Of a stretch of DNA of 64,000 bases, positions 32,896 to 41,295 are shown in pieces. The DNA lies in assembly GCA_002373505.1 (NCBI GenBank), contig DFKE01000017.1, forward strand, positions 124,001 through 188,000, written 5' to 3'. Source of the stretch: Bacteroidales bacterium UBA3653. GTDB taxonomy: Bacteria; Bacteroidota; Bacteroidia; Bacteroidales; Paludibacteraceae. A program made the translations under genes and the position numbers. The notes under the pieces were generated by a model, which saw only the letters and a list, made by a program, of their open reading frames with translations, made no database searches and was not told where the DNA came from. The stretch's first letter is position 1. Each line of letters starts with the position of its first letter.

Positions 32896-33243
32896 ATGTT
32901 GCATGAGAAAAGTTTAGATTTTGCTGTACGTATCGTTAATTTTAATAAATATTTAAGAGAAGAAAAAAAAGAATTTGTCATAAGCAAACAAATTCTTCGT
33001 AGTGGAACGAGTATAGGAGCGAATGTTCGTGAAAGCAGAAATGCTCAAACAGATCCGGATTACCTTACTAAAATAAATATAGCATTAAAAGAAGCGGATG
33101 AAACTCAGTATTGGCTTGAAGTTTTATTGCGGTCTAAATTGATTTCTGAAACAGAATTTAATTCAATGAATAATGATTTAAAAGAACTAATAGCAATGCT
33201 TGTTTCAACAGTAAAAAAACTCAAGCAAAAGTCCCCAAAATAA
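32896..33243 (+). CDS. Four-helix-bundle protein (S23-like)
   Basis: 115 residues from ATG 32896, which has a purine-rich GGAGGAAGGAG directly upstream. An earlier ATG at 32878 lies in the repeat. Signature ILRSGTSIGANVRESRNAQ near residues 36-54 and EADETQYWLEVLLRSKLIS are family-typical. It is much like the 1365 protein, and both are flanked by heptamer arrays. Role unknown. Confidence 0.85.
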   Translation: MLHEKSLDFAVRIVNFNKYLREEKKEFVISKQILRSGTSIGANVRESRNAQTDPDYLTKINIALKEADETQYWLEVLLRSKLISETEFNSMNNDLKELIAMLVSTVKKLKQKSPK

Positions 33244-33276
33244 TCCTTTCATTTTCATCCTTTCATTTTCATCCTT
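33243..33276 (+). repeat. Heptamer-type array TTTCATC/CTTTCAT
   Basis: Fills the space between the convergent ends of the four-helix-bundle gene and the acyloxyacyl-hydrolase-like gene. On the minus strand it reads as GGATGAAA/AATGAAA units like those at 32820. Confidence 0.8.
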
Positions 33277-33277
33277 A

Positions 33278-34570
33278 TTAAAGGGCTACGCCGAGACCGG
33301 CATCTATGAATTCCGCCCGGGCACCATGGGTTTTGAGACCCAGTTGGACAAACAGATGGTCCAGCACATGGTATTTGAGCACGAACTGCATGTAGCACCA
33401 ACCGTCCTGATAATTGCTCGCCTTCGTAAGATCATAGGTATAGAAGATACCCCGATTGAGCGGCTGACCGGATTCGTCAGTCGCTTTGGCTTCCTTAAAC
33501 GGCTCCAAGTTCTTAATCGGATCATAGACATAGAAACCGACATGGATACCGGCAGTGAGATGGCCTATGATGAACTCCGGCTGGATAGATATACCTGCGC
33601 GGAAACAGTTGGCAATATTACTCTCTTTCAGATAGGTCTTGCCGAAATGAGTGACCGGCGCATCGGGGAACGCCTCCTTGGCTCCAGGAATATTATTGCT
33701 CACTGAACGATAATAACCGTCATAGAACGCATCTATACCAGCTCCGATACGGAAGATCGAGACGGGCACCCAGTAAGCCGCCGCTTTGACCGTAGCAGCA
33801 CCGAAGAACTGCATATTAGGATAGTTGTCGCGGTAATAATTCTGCTTCACGCCTCCTGTAGCACTGATCTCCACCGCCCAATGTTTATCCACGCCGTCAT
33901 ATAGCTTGCGCGGCACATCGGGAGCGGGTTTGGTGTACTGTTTGGCTCCCGGGTGATAGCGCAAGCCCAGTTCTCCGCCGAGCATGTTATATCCGGCATT
34001 CGGGTGCATGATAGAACCGTTCGATATATGATGCCAGCCACCATTGAGGGTGATCTCCCAGCCGTCCTTAATCGGAAAATCCATGTACATCTCCAATGCC
34101 AGATAAGCGTTCAGCACCGAACCGATGGACCAGTTAGCACCCGTATGATCCGCATACAGATGTTCGCCGGTATAAGTATTGGCATAGGTCTTTGTAGCCG
34201 CCGCCAAGCCCACTGTAGGACGTGCGCCGATACGGAAATGCGTGCCGTTATAGAACGGCATATTCATATATCCATAGGCTGCGATAGCAGAACCCAGTAT
34301 CGCTTCATTGCCCAGATTCAGATACCGCACTCCCACGCCTATCGAGGCATTATTCCATTGCTGCAGGCTATGCCACCTGCCGGTAGGCAGAAACTCCACA
34401 CTGAAAGCAGCACCCGGAACCACCGGAGTAGGGCGCAGCCACGGGGATACTTTATCATCAGGAAGCATGAAGAGAGCTGTGCCGGAGAGACGATACGCCA
34501 ACTCGTAATGAGGCAGCGCAAAGACCCGCACGCAGGCAAAGAGCAATATGAGAGAAAGACCTTTTTTCAT
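33278..34570 (-). CDS. Acyloxyacyl hydrolase / PagL-like outer-membrane protein
   Basis: 430 residues from ATG 34570. The promoter at 34581 excludes the longer frame to 34603. A signal peptide (MKKGLSLILLFACVRVFA) is followed by beta-barrel-like alternating strands. The segment WHHISNGSIMHPNAGYN (about residues 196-212) resembles the H-x-SN active-site strand of lipid A deacylases of the PagL/acyloxyacyl hydrolase type. Expected to act in the outer membrane on lipid A acyl chains. It is longer than PagL, with an extra C-terminal half. The leader would be only a few bases. Confidence 0.7.
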   Translation of the reverse strand: MKKGLSLILLFACVRVFALPHYELAYRLSGTALFMLPDDKVSPWLRPTPVVPGAAFSVEFLPTGRWHSLQQWNNASIGVGVRYLNLGNEAILGSAIAAYGYMNMPFYNGTHFRIGARPTVGLAAATKTYANTYTGEHLYADHTGANWSIGSVLNAYLALEMYMDFPIKDGWEITLNGGWHHISNGSIMHPNAGYNMLGGELGLRYHPGAKQYTKPAPDVPRKLYDGVDKHWAVEISATGGVKQNYYRDNYPNMQFFGAATVKAAAYWVPVSIFRIGAGIDAFYDGYYRSVSNNIPGAKEAFPDAPVTHFGKTYLKESNIANCFRAGISIQPEFIIGHLTAGIHVGFYVYDPIKNLEPFKEAKATDESGQPLNRGIFYTYDLTKASNYQDGWCYMQFVLKYHVLDHLFVQLGLKTHGARAEFIDAGLGVAL

Positions 34571-34580
34571 TTTTCCGCTG

Positions 34581-34611
34581 CAAAGGTACGAATTTTTTTG
34601 CACATATCAAA
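34581..34611 (-). promoter_or_regulatory. Promoter of the PagL-like gene
   Basis: On the minus strand TTTG (34608-34611) and TACCTTTG (34581-34588) are 19 bases apart. The -7 box ends only 10 bases before ATG 34570, leaving a very short leader. Confidence 0.8.
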
Positions 34612-34628
34612 ATTTTTTTGTACCTTTG
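34597..34628 (+). promoter_or_regulatory. Promoter of murC-ftsQAZ, overlapping the divergent promoter
   Basis: TTTG (34597-34600) and TACCTTTG (34621-34628) with a 20-base spacer. The -33 boxes of the two divergent promoters interleave between 34597 and 34611, so only one polymerase can probably bind at a time. Confidence 0.85.
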
Positions 34629-34653
34629 TGCCCAAATTGTGTAATCTGCGATA

Positions 34654-36150
34654 ATGATTTCGTCCAAAGACATACAAAACTTCTTTTTTCTGGGTATCGG
34701 CGGTATCGGCATGAGTGCTTTAGCGCGGTATTTCTATCGCCACGGGTATGCCGTATGCGGTTATGACCGAACCCCATCAGCGTTAACCAAAGAGTTGGAG
34801 GCAGAAGGCATACCGGTCACGTATGAAGATGATCCGGCAATTTTCAATTCTCAATTTTCAATTCTCAATTCTCATGATACGCTTGTCGTTCGTACTCCTG
34901 CTGTGCCGGAGGACAGCGCGATCTATACCTATCTCCGCAAGCATGGGTACGATATACGCAAGCGCGCAGAGGTATTAGGTATCGTCACGCAGCAGAAAAA
35001 AGCCCTCTGCGTAGCCGGCACCCATGGTAAGACCACCACCAGTACGATGATAGCCCACCTGATGAAGCCGGTGAATGCGTTTCTGGGGGGTATCAGCATG
35101 AATTATCATACGAACATGCTGATGGACAAGGACAGCGAGTATGTGGTAGTAGAAGCGGATGAATACGACCGTTCGTTCCATCATCTGAGACCCTATATAT
35201 CGGTGGTGACCGCCGTAGATGCCGATCATCTGGATATATACGGTACGGAGGAAGCCTACCGCGAGGCGTTTGCCTATTACACGGGGCTGATTACCGGCGC
35301 GCTGGTGATGAAACACGGAATAGCTTTGAAGCCAAGACTCCAACCCGGCGTCAAATGCTATAAGTACGGGGTACTAAATGACCCATACGGCGAAGCAGAT
35401 CGTTCGACCGGAGGGAGATTAGAATTGGTAAATGGTCTTGATTTCTACGCAGAGAACATCCGCGTGAGCGAAGGACGGATAGTCTTTGATTTCCATACAC
35501 CGGAAGGCGTGATCAGCGATATCGAGTTAGGCGTGCCCGTATGGGTGAATATAGAGAATGCGGTGGCTGCGATGAGCGTAGCATGGCTGGTTGAAAGGAT
35601 GAAGGATGAAGGACGAAGGACGAAGGCCGGAAATGAATGGATGAAGGATGAAGGGGATAGAATGAGGGAGGCAATGGCTTCGTTCAAGGGCGTGCAGCGG
35701 CGATTCAACATCCATGTCAATACGCCGAAAGTAGCCTATATAGACGACTATGCCCATCATCCGGAAGAGATAGCTACTGCCATAGACTCGATCCGGAAAG
35801 TATTCCCTGCCCGCCGGCTGATAGGTGTGTTCCAGCCGCATCTGTACACCCGTACACGGGATTTTGCGGACGGATTCAGAAAGGTGCTGGCTACTTTGGA
35901 CGAATGTATCCTGCTGCCGATCTATCCGGCACGAGAGAAACCGATACCGGGCGTGACGAGTGAGATACTGATGGAAAGGACGAAGGAGGAAAATGAAAGG
36001 ATGAAGGTAGTGCAGAAGAGCGAGTTGGTGGAGGAGTTGAAACGCAGAGTGGCGGCATCCCAAGAACCGGTGGTGGTACTGACCGTTGGAGCAGGAGACA
36101 TAGACAGGATGGTAGAGCCTGTGACAGAGGCGTTAAAAATTGATAATTGA
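34654..36150 (+). CDS. murC: UDP-N-acetylmuramate--L-alanine ligase
   Basis: 498 residues, cytoplasmic step of peptidoglycan precursor synthesis. Seen: FFLGIGGIGMSALA at the start, VAGTHGKTTTSTM with the ATP-binding GTHGKT (122-127), VEADEYDRSFHH, and DDYAHHPEEIATAI followed by VFQPHLYTRT. Three heptamer arrays sit in frame: residues about 62-73 (FNSQFSILNS), 314-338 (ERMKDEG and variants) and 440-451 (ERTKEENERMK). They lie between conserved blocks and explain a length above the usual 450-470. The last residues IDN and the stop come from a TTGATAA array. Confidence 0.95.
   Translation: MISSKDIQNFFFLGIGGIGMSALARYFYRHGYAVCGYDRTPSALTKELEAEGIPVTYEDDPAIFNSQFSILNSHDTLVVRTPAVPEDSAIYTYLRKHGYDIRKRAEVLGIVTQQKKALCVAGTHGKTTTSTMIAHLMKPVNAFLGGISMNYHTNMLMDKDSEYVVVEADEYDRSFHHLRPYISVVTAVDADHLDIYGTEEAYREAFAYYTGLITGALVMKHGIALKPRLQPGVKCYKYGVLNDPYGEADRSTGGRLELVNGLDFYAENIRVSEGRIVFDFHTPEGVISDIELGVPVWVNIENAVAAMSVAWLVERMKDEGRRTKAGNEWMKDEGDRMREAMASFKGVQRRFNIHVNTPKVAYIDDYAHHPEEIATAIDSIRKVFPARRLIGVFQPHLYTRTRDFADGFRKVLATLDECILLPIYPAREKPIPGVTSEILMERTKEENERMKVVQKSELVEELKRRVAASQEPVVVLTVGAGDIDRMVEPVTEALKIDN
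34838..34873 (+). repeat. Heptamer array TCAATTC/TCAATTT inside murC
   Basis: Five 7-base units in frame, encoding FNSQFSILNSH. This is the same style as intergenic arrays elsewhere, but with its own unit. Confidence 0.9.
35593..35668 (+). repeat. Heptamer array GGATGAA/GGACGAA inside murC, with a second block at 35973-36007
   Basis: Units identical to the intergenic array at 32820 are read in frame as a seven-residue period (ERMKDEG, then EWMKDEG). The block at 35973-36007 reads GGACGAA, GGAGGAA, AATGAAA, GGATGAA. Confidence 0.95.
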
Positions 36151-36170
36151 TAATTGATAATTGATAATTG
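36138..36170 (+). repeat. TTGATAA heptamer array across the murC/ftsQ junction
   Basis: Four TTGATAA units plus TTG. The array gives MurC its last three residues and its TGA, and gives the TTG at 36168 that starts the ftsQ frame. Confidence 0.95.
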
Positions 36171-36911
36171 GAAGTTAGACGGATCATATGGAGTATAGTA
36201 GGGATAAGCATCATGGCGGGACTGATGGCAGCCGCTGTGGCGTGGGGATATATGTCCAGACCTGCGGAGGAAGCGTGTAAGGCGATCGAATATGACATAG
36301 AGGATCGCGCGGAACGGATGTATCTGACAGAGAGCGAGTTGACGGGACTGTTGCAGCAGCAAGACATCTATCCGGTAGGCCGGAGACTCAACCAGGTCTC
36401 GCTACATAGGATAGAGAAAGCGATAGGTCATCATCCGATGGTACGGAGCGCTGAATGCTATCTGACGGCGCAACATATAGTGCGGGTAAGATTAACCCAG
36501 CGAGTGCCGGTACTGCGGGTGCAGACACCGATAGACACTTATCTGATAGACAGCGACAGAAAAGTGATGCAAGCGCGGCAGAGCGTACGGGACGAGGTGA
36601 TGATCGTACGGGGAGCAGTAGGCGTACAGATCGCCAGCGGATTATTAGCCGATTTTGCCCAATGGGTCAAGAGAGAGCCGTACTGGCATGAGAGAATAGA
36701 CCATCTATACATTCAATCGCCGCAGATGATATACCTCTATCTGAAAGACGAAGGAACGAAGGCGAGGATCGTGATGGGAAACATGCGGGATTATGAGAGG
36801 AAGATGAAGAAACTGAAATGGTTTCTGACCAACACTCCTCAAGAGATAAAAGACAAACCATATACCGAACTGGACCTGCGATACAAAGGTCAGGTAGTAG
36901 GCAGATATTAA
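36168..36911 (+). CDS. ftsQ: Cell-division protein FtsQ
   Basis: 247 residues. One N-terminal membrane helix (IIWSIVGISIMAGLMAAAVAW), then a POTRA-like region (YLTESELTGLLQQQD; HPMVRSAECYLTAQHIVRVRLTQRVPVLRV) and the FtsQ domain. Identified by this layout and by its place between murC and ftsA. The only start that keeps the full membrane helix is TTG 36168 at the end of the heptamer array. ATG 36213 would remove half of it. Acts in the inner membrane and periplasm in the divisome. Confidence 0.85.
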   Translation: MEVRRIIWSIVGISIMAGLMAAAVAWGYMSRPAEEACKAIEYDIEDRAERMYLTESELTGLLQQQDIYPVGRRLNQVSLHRIEKAIGHHPMVRSAECYLTAQHIVRVRLTQRVPVLRVQTPIDTYLIDSDRKVMQARQSVRDEVMIVRGAVGVQIASGLLADFAQWVKREPYWHERIDHLYIQSPQMIYLYLKDEGTKARIVMGNMRDYERKMKKLKWFLTNTPQEIKDKPYTELDLRYKGQVVGRY

Positions 36912-36938
36912 ACATTAAACCTTTAACTATTTACGAAG

Positions 36939-38222
36939 ATGGCAAAAAAACAAACAAAGACAGCGGATTCGCTTCCCCTGGTGGCGATAGACATGGGTAG
37001 CGACAGCGTGCGAGCCATGGCGGCGCGGCGTGTCGCTCCGGATCTATTCGAGATACTGGGCGTCGAATCCAGACCGCAGAAACAAGGCAACGTATGTGTG
37101 GAGCAAGGCGTGATCACGCAGAGCAGCAATGCCGGCTATGTGATAGCCGAGATACTGAAACTGCTGGCTAACCGTATTGGCGAGGATGAGTTGCCGATGG
37201 CATTTATCTCCGTAGGAGGTCAGTCGATGCAGATCGCTGCGGTACATTCCCGTCGTGACCAGGCACGGAAGAAAGAGATCAGCCAGTCGCTGCTGGACGA
37301 GATGGAGCGGGAATGCAAGGAGAAAATCGAACTGCGCAACCCCGATGTAGCGGTATTGGGATTAGTACCCAGCTATTTCAAACTGGACGGCGTGGAGCAA
37401 GACGAGATACCTTCTCCCGAGCAGCGTGCGGCATTGGTAGAAGCCCATTATACGGCGTTCTGCGGACGTAAGACGATAGACACCCAGTTGCAAAAATCGT
37501 TCTCGCAAGCGGGCAGAGTGATAGAGCACTCGTTTGTCCGGCCGGAGACATTGTTATCCGCTTTTGCTACCTGCGACGGCAACCATGTGCTGATGAACGG
37601 TTGTGCTGTGCTTGATTTAGGGGCGCAGACGACGACTTTCACGGCATATAAAGGAGGGCAATACCTGATTAACAAAGTAGTGCCCAAAGGCGGTTATCAT
37701 ATAACCCGTATGCTGGAGCAGCAGGGGCTGGATTTCGCAACAGCGGAGGTGCTGAAGAAGAAATTCGGCTGCGCTTCGCCCGACTGTCTGGAGAAAAACG
37801 TACGGCTCCGGATACCGGCTTCCGCAGAGGTAGGGGGCGATTTCGTGATCTCTACCCAAGAGCTGGCGGAAGCTATTGAACTCAAGTTGCAGGAGATCCT
37901 GTCGCCGGTAATGGACGAGTTGCAGAAAGTAGAGAGCCGGATCAATACGCTTTACATCACCGGCGGCGGCAGTATGCTGCAAGGCATAGCGGAATATATC
38001 CAGAGCAAGACTTCCGTGCGCGTGCAATACGGCGCGCATAACCTGCTGCTGCACAACAAGACGGATGAGAAATATCTCTCGCCCGAATATACATCGCTCG
38101 TAGGTACAATCTTGTTAGGTCAGGATTTCAGGGACAATCATAAAAACCAACTGGTCCGCAAGCCCGGATTCTTTGACCGGATGAAAGAGAGTACGCTGGA
38201 TATGTTTATCGACCAAAACTGA
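36939..38222 (+). CDS. ftsA: Cell-division ATPase FtsA
   Basis: 427 residues, actin-like fold: VAIDMGSDSVRAMAA at the start (phosphate 1), the SHS2/1C insertion with ISVGGQSMQI, VLDLGAQTTTFTAY (phosphate 2), and LYITGGGSMLQGIAEYI (adenosine motif). The C-terminus has a basic, hydrophobic end (FFDRMKESTLDMF) that serves as membrane tether. Links FtsZ filaments to the membrane. It sits 27 bases after ftsQ and is followed by a heptamer array before ftsZ. Confidence 0.93.
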   Translation: MAKKQTKTADSLPLVAIDMGSDSVRAMAARRVAPDLFEILGVESRPQKQGNVCVEQGVITQSSNAGYVIAEILKLLANRIGEDELPMAFISVGGQSMQIAAVHSRRDQARKKEISQSLLDEMERECKEKIELRNPDVAVLGLVPSYFKLDGVEQDEIPSPEQRAALVEAHYTAFCGRKTIDTQLQKSFSQAGRVIEHSFVRPETLLSAFATCDGNHVLMNGCAVLDLGAQTTTFTAYKGGQYLINKVVPKGGYHITRMLEQQGLDFATAEVLKKKFGCASPDCLEKNVRLRIPASAEVGGDFVISTQELAEAIELKLQEILSPVMDELQKVESRINTLYITGGGSMLQGIAEYIQSKTSVRVQYGAHNLLLHNKTDEKYLSPEYTSLVGTILLGQDFRDNHKNQLVRKPGFFDRMKESTLDMFIDQN

Positions 38223-38274
38223 AAGGTGAAAGGTGAAAGTCGAAAGTCGAAAGTCAAAAGTCGAAAGTCAAAAG
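38222..38274 (+). repeat. Heptamer array GAAAGGT/GAAAGTC between ftsA and ftsZ
   Basis: About seven 7-base units start directly after the ftsA stop. The rest of the gap to ATG 38306 is A-rich. Confidence 0.95.
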
Positions 38275-38305
38275 CAAAAAAGTAAAAAATAGAAAGGATA
38301 AAGAA

Positions 38306-39556
38306 ATGGAAGATCTAATTACTCTGCCATTGGAAGGCCTGACGGAAGATAGTATTATCAAGGTAATAGGCGTAGGCGGCGGTGGATGCAACGCAGTGAA
38401 CTACATGCATCGCCAGGGATTACAGGATGTATCATTCCTCGTTTGTAACACCGACAGACAGGTGCTGATCAAGAGTTCTGTACCCAGTAAGTTACAGTTA
38501 GGTCCCGGTCTGGGCGCAGGCGGCGATCCGGAGACCGCACGCCAGTATGCCGAGGAGAGCAGGGATCATATCCGTGAAGCACTGAATGACGGTACCCAGA
38601 TGCTCTTCATCACCGCCGGAATGGGTGGAGGTACCGGTACCGGAGCTTCCTCCGTAGTAGCCGAAGTGGCGCAAGAGATGGGTATTCTCACCGTCGGAAT
38701 AGTCACTATTCCTTTTGCTTTCGAGGGAAAGAAAAAGATAGAGAAAGCGATGACCGGTGTAGCACGACTCGCCAAACATGTAGATGCGCTATTAATCATC
38801 AATAACGAGAAGCTGAAACAGATCTATCCGGAGATGAACCTGCTGAACGCTTTCAGCAAATCGGATGACGTAGTGGCTAATGCAGCGCGCGCAATAGCGG
38901 AGATCATCACCGTGCCGGGATATATCAATACCGATTTCGCAGATGTGCGCAATACGCTGAAGAAAGGCGGTGTTGCAATCATGAATATAGGCAGGGCATC
39001 CGGAGAAAAACGTATCACCAATGCTATCAATGATGCGCTTAACTCTCCGCTGGTGAATACCAATGACGTACACGGCGCAGAGCGCATATTGCTACAGTTC
39101 TATTGCTCCACCGAACATGCCATCGTGATGGAAGAGATTGACCAGATCAATGATTTCGTACAGGAAGTAGGAGACGACATCGAGGTACAATGGGGTGCAT
39201 CTATAGATGAGAGTTTGGGCGAAGAAGTACGTGTGACGGTTATCGCAACGGGATACAAAGTGGACGGACTGCCTTCCGAAGAGGAAGAAGAAGGCAAGAA
39301 GACCATCGCCGAAGCTATTGATGCCAATTATCCTCCTCAGACGCCGAAACCGCTGGAGGACGAGAAAGTACAATTGATAGACCTGAGCGAGACGCTTTTT
39401 GACCATGAAGCAGCTCCGCAACCCCGTCAACCCCGTGAGCATGCCTCTTCCGCCTCTGCGGACGAGATAGTGATTACCGTGGAAGAAGATCCGGCGGCAG
39501 AGAGCCCCAAAGAGGAACATACGCACCGGCCTTTCGGATGGATCAGAAGAAAATAA
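38306..39556 (+). CDS. ftsZ: Cell-division GTPase FtsZ
   Basis: 416 residues, tubulin-like GTPase forming the Z-ring. Seen: KVIGVGGGGCNAVNYM, the tubulin signature GGGTGTG (107-113), IPFAFEGKKK, and T7-like NTDFADVRNTL. An acidic, proline-rich linker follows from about residue 330, ending in a basic tail HRPFGWIRRK. Normal length for Bacteroidota. Confidence 0.97.
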   Translation: MEDLITLPLEGLTEDSIIKVIGVGGGGCNAVNYMHRQGLQDVSFLVCNTDRQVLIKSSVPSKLQLGPGLGAGGDPETARQYAEESRDHIREALNDGTQMLFITAGMGGGTGTGASSVVAEVAQEMGILTVGIVTIPFAFEGKKKIEKAMTGVARLAKHVDALLIINNEKLKQIYPEMNLLNAFSKSDDVVANAARAIAEIITVPGYINTDFADVRNTLKKGGVAIMNIGRASGEKRITNAINDALNSPLVNTNDVHGAERILLQFYCSTEHAIVMEEIDQINDFVQEVGDDIEVQWGASIDESLGEEVRVTVIATGYKVDGLPSEEEEEGKKTIAEAIDANYPPQTPKPLEDEKVQLIDLSETLFDHEAAPQPRQPREHASSASADEIVITVEEDPAAESPKEEHTHRPFGWIRRK

Positions 39557-39568
39557 AAATTAGTATAT

Positions 39569-40519
39569 ATGGAAAGAGAGATGAATTTTTGGGACCTATG
39601 CGTAGCATGTGCCCGAGCATTAGGTAAAGCATGTGTAGGTATCTGGCATGTGATAGCGCGGATGATCCGGCTGACATGCAAATACTGGTATATCGTAGTG
39701 CCGATTGTGTTATTGGCTGTTGCTGCGGCTATCTACCACACCCGTAAGGATAATATCAAGTACCGCGTGAACGCAGTCGCTTATGTCAACGGCGCGTCGC
39801 TGCAGCAGTTTGAGAAAGCATTCGAACCGCTGCAATCAGGGCAGCTGTTGCCTGATGATGCCAAAATAAGACCATTCATGTGGCACAAACAAGCGGGCTA
39901 TTTCAACCTCTTCCGCGTAGTGGATGTACACCATGACGGAATAGCGGACTACGTGGATTTCAAGCGCAAGTCATCGCCAAACGACACGCTGGAGGTCCAG
40001 ATGCACGACCGCGTATGTATCCAGTTCCGCACGCCGGCATATGCCATACCGCTGATTCCGGAGATAGAGACCGCTATCCTGGAGGTCCTGAACGGCAATG
40101 AAGCGTTACAACAGGCTCATACCGTCTATGTGGAGAATCTGAAAGAAGAAGTGGCTTTCAACCATCGTCAGCGAATCAAACTGGACAGCTTGACCAGTGC
40201 GTATTATTACAACGCCGGCTCACCTGCCGCTATGATCAATAATGAGGGAAGCGGTGTCAATTTCTATGGGGACCGTAAGATTCGTCTCTTCCTGAACGAG
40301 ATATACAAGCAGCATGTTCATACCCAGAACGGTGACTTGCGGTTGCAGTTGGCTACGGCTCCGGTTGTGTTAGAGAACCATTTTTCCGTAGATCCGAATC
40401 CGGTGATGACTCGTATGAAATGCGTCATCTTGTTCTTCCTGTTGGGATGGTGCGCAGGATGTCTGATAGCAGAGATCATCGACCGGCGCAGGAAGATAGC
40501 CGAATGGCTGAAAGCGTAA
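39569..40519 (+). CDS. Wzz-like protein with two membrane helices
   Basis: 316 residues. One membrane segment near residues 44-57 (YIVVPIVLLAVAAAIYH) and one near 285-302 (VILFFLLGWCAGCLIAEII) bracket a periplasmic region. This resembles chain-length determinant (Wzz) topology, and the PNPVMTRMKCVI before the second helix is like the proline-rich Wzz motif. It starts 12 bases after ftsZ, so it is co-transcribed with division genes, an unusual place for a polysaccharide-length regulator. It may regulate chain length or have another role. Confidence 0.6.
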   Translation: MEREMNFWDLCVACARALGKACVGIWHVIARMIRLTCKYWYIVVPIVLLAVAAAIYHTRKDNIKYRVNAVAYVNGASLQQFEKAFEPLQSGQLLPDDAKIRPFMWHKQAGYFNLFRVVDVHHDGIADYVDFKRKSSPNDTLEVQMHDRVCIQFRTPAYAIPLIPEIETAILEVLNGNEALQQAHTVYVENLKEEVAFNHRQRIKLDSLTSAYYYNAGSPAAMINNEGSGVNFYGDRKIRLFLNEIYKQHVHTQNGDLRLQLATAPVVLENHFSVDPNPVMTRMKCVILFFLLGWCAGCLIAEIIDRRRKIAEWLKA

Positions 40520-40539
40520 CAGGGTAGTGCGAGGAGATA

Positions 40540-40574
40540 AAAAACGCGCGGGGGTCAAGCCTTCGCGCGTTTTA
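40540..40574. terminator. Bidirectional terminator between convergent genes
   Basis: Stem AAAACGCGCG / CGCGCGTTTT with A-tract on one side and T-tract on the other, so it serves both strands. It overlaps the last codons of the DedA-like gene. Confidence 0.85.
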
Positions 40575-41295
40575 TTATCCATTTGATCAGATAGTATAGC
40601 ACTATAACTCCGAGGAGAATAAGGATCGCCACGGATAGCTCGTGGCTGTATTGGTTGATCAGGTCCGCCTGACCGTGTGCTACGTAGCCGAGGACGGCCA
40701 ATATGGCATTCCATATACCTGCGCCGAGGAAGGTATAGAAAAGGAACCAGCCGAAATGCATCTTGCTCAGTCCCGCCGGGATAGAGATGAGTTGACGTAT
40801 GCCCGGTATAAAGCGTCCGACAAAGGTGCTGACCTTGCCGTGGTCATTGAAATAGGCTTCCGCTTTCTCCACTTTCTCGCGGCTCAAGAGGCACAGGTGT
40901 CCGAGTTTGCTGTCTGCAAAGGCATAGATGATGGCGCGTCCCAGCCAGAGCGAGAGCAGGTAGTTGATAATCGCGCCGAGCAGAGCTCCTATCGTACCGA
41001 AAAGGACGATCAGCGCGACATTGAAGATATAGTTGTCCGTAACGCAAACCGCACTGTTCGGGTCCTCTGCCACATACGCAGCAGGCGGGATGACTACTTC
41101 GCTCGGGAAAGGAATGAACGAACTCTCAATGGTCATCAGTGCCACGATAGAGCCGTAGTTCATATGAGCAGAGTACCAGTCGGTGACGGCGGTGATCCAG
41201 GAGGTGGAAACCTCCGTACTATCCGTTTGGGCAAAAACATTGGTAGCGGACAGAGTGCCCGCTACCAATATCAGTATCAAGATAAAGCGTTTCAT
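40555..41295 (-). CDS. DedA/VTT-family membrane protein
   Basis: 246 residues. A signal-like N-terminus (MKRFILILILVAGTLSATNVFA) is followed by the VTT domain: ESSFIPFPSEVVIPPAAYVA, GALLGAIINYLLSLWLGR and FVGRFIPGIRQLISIPAG, the last being the conserved R-x3-P-x-R/I segment. Five or six membrane helices. DedA members act as proton-linked lipid scramblases or transporters, including for the undecaprenyl-phosphate carrier. Overlaps the upstream gene by ATGA. Confidence 0.88.
   Translation of the reverse strand: MKRFILILILVAGTLSATNVFAQTDSTEVSTSWITAVTDWYSAHMNYGSIVALMTIESSFIPFPSEVVIPPAAYVAEDPNSAVCVTDNYIFNVALIVLFGTIGALLGAIINYLLSLWLGRAIIYAFADSKLGHLCLLSREKVEKAEAYFNDHGKVSTFVGRFIPGIRQLISIPAGLSKMHFGWFLFYTFLGAGIWNAILAVLGYVAHGQADLINQYSHELSVAILILLGVIVLYYLIKWIIKRAKA

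Noticed and set aside
33953..34654. A 233-codon plus-strand frame
   Set aside because: It lies opposite the PagL-like gene, which has a signal peptide, family motif and promoter. The plus frame shows no motif.
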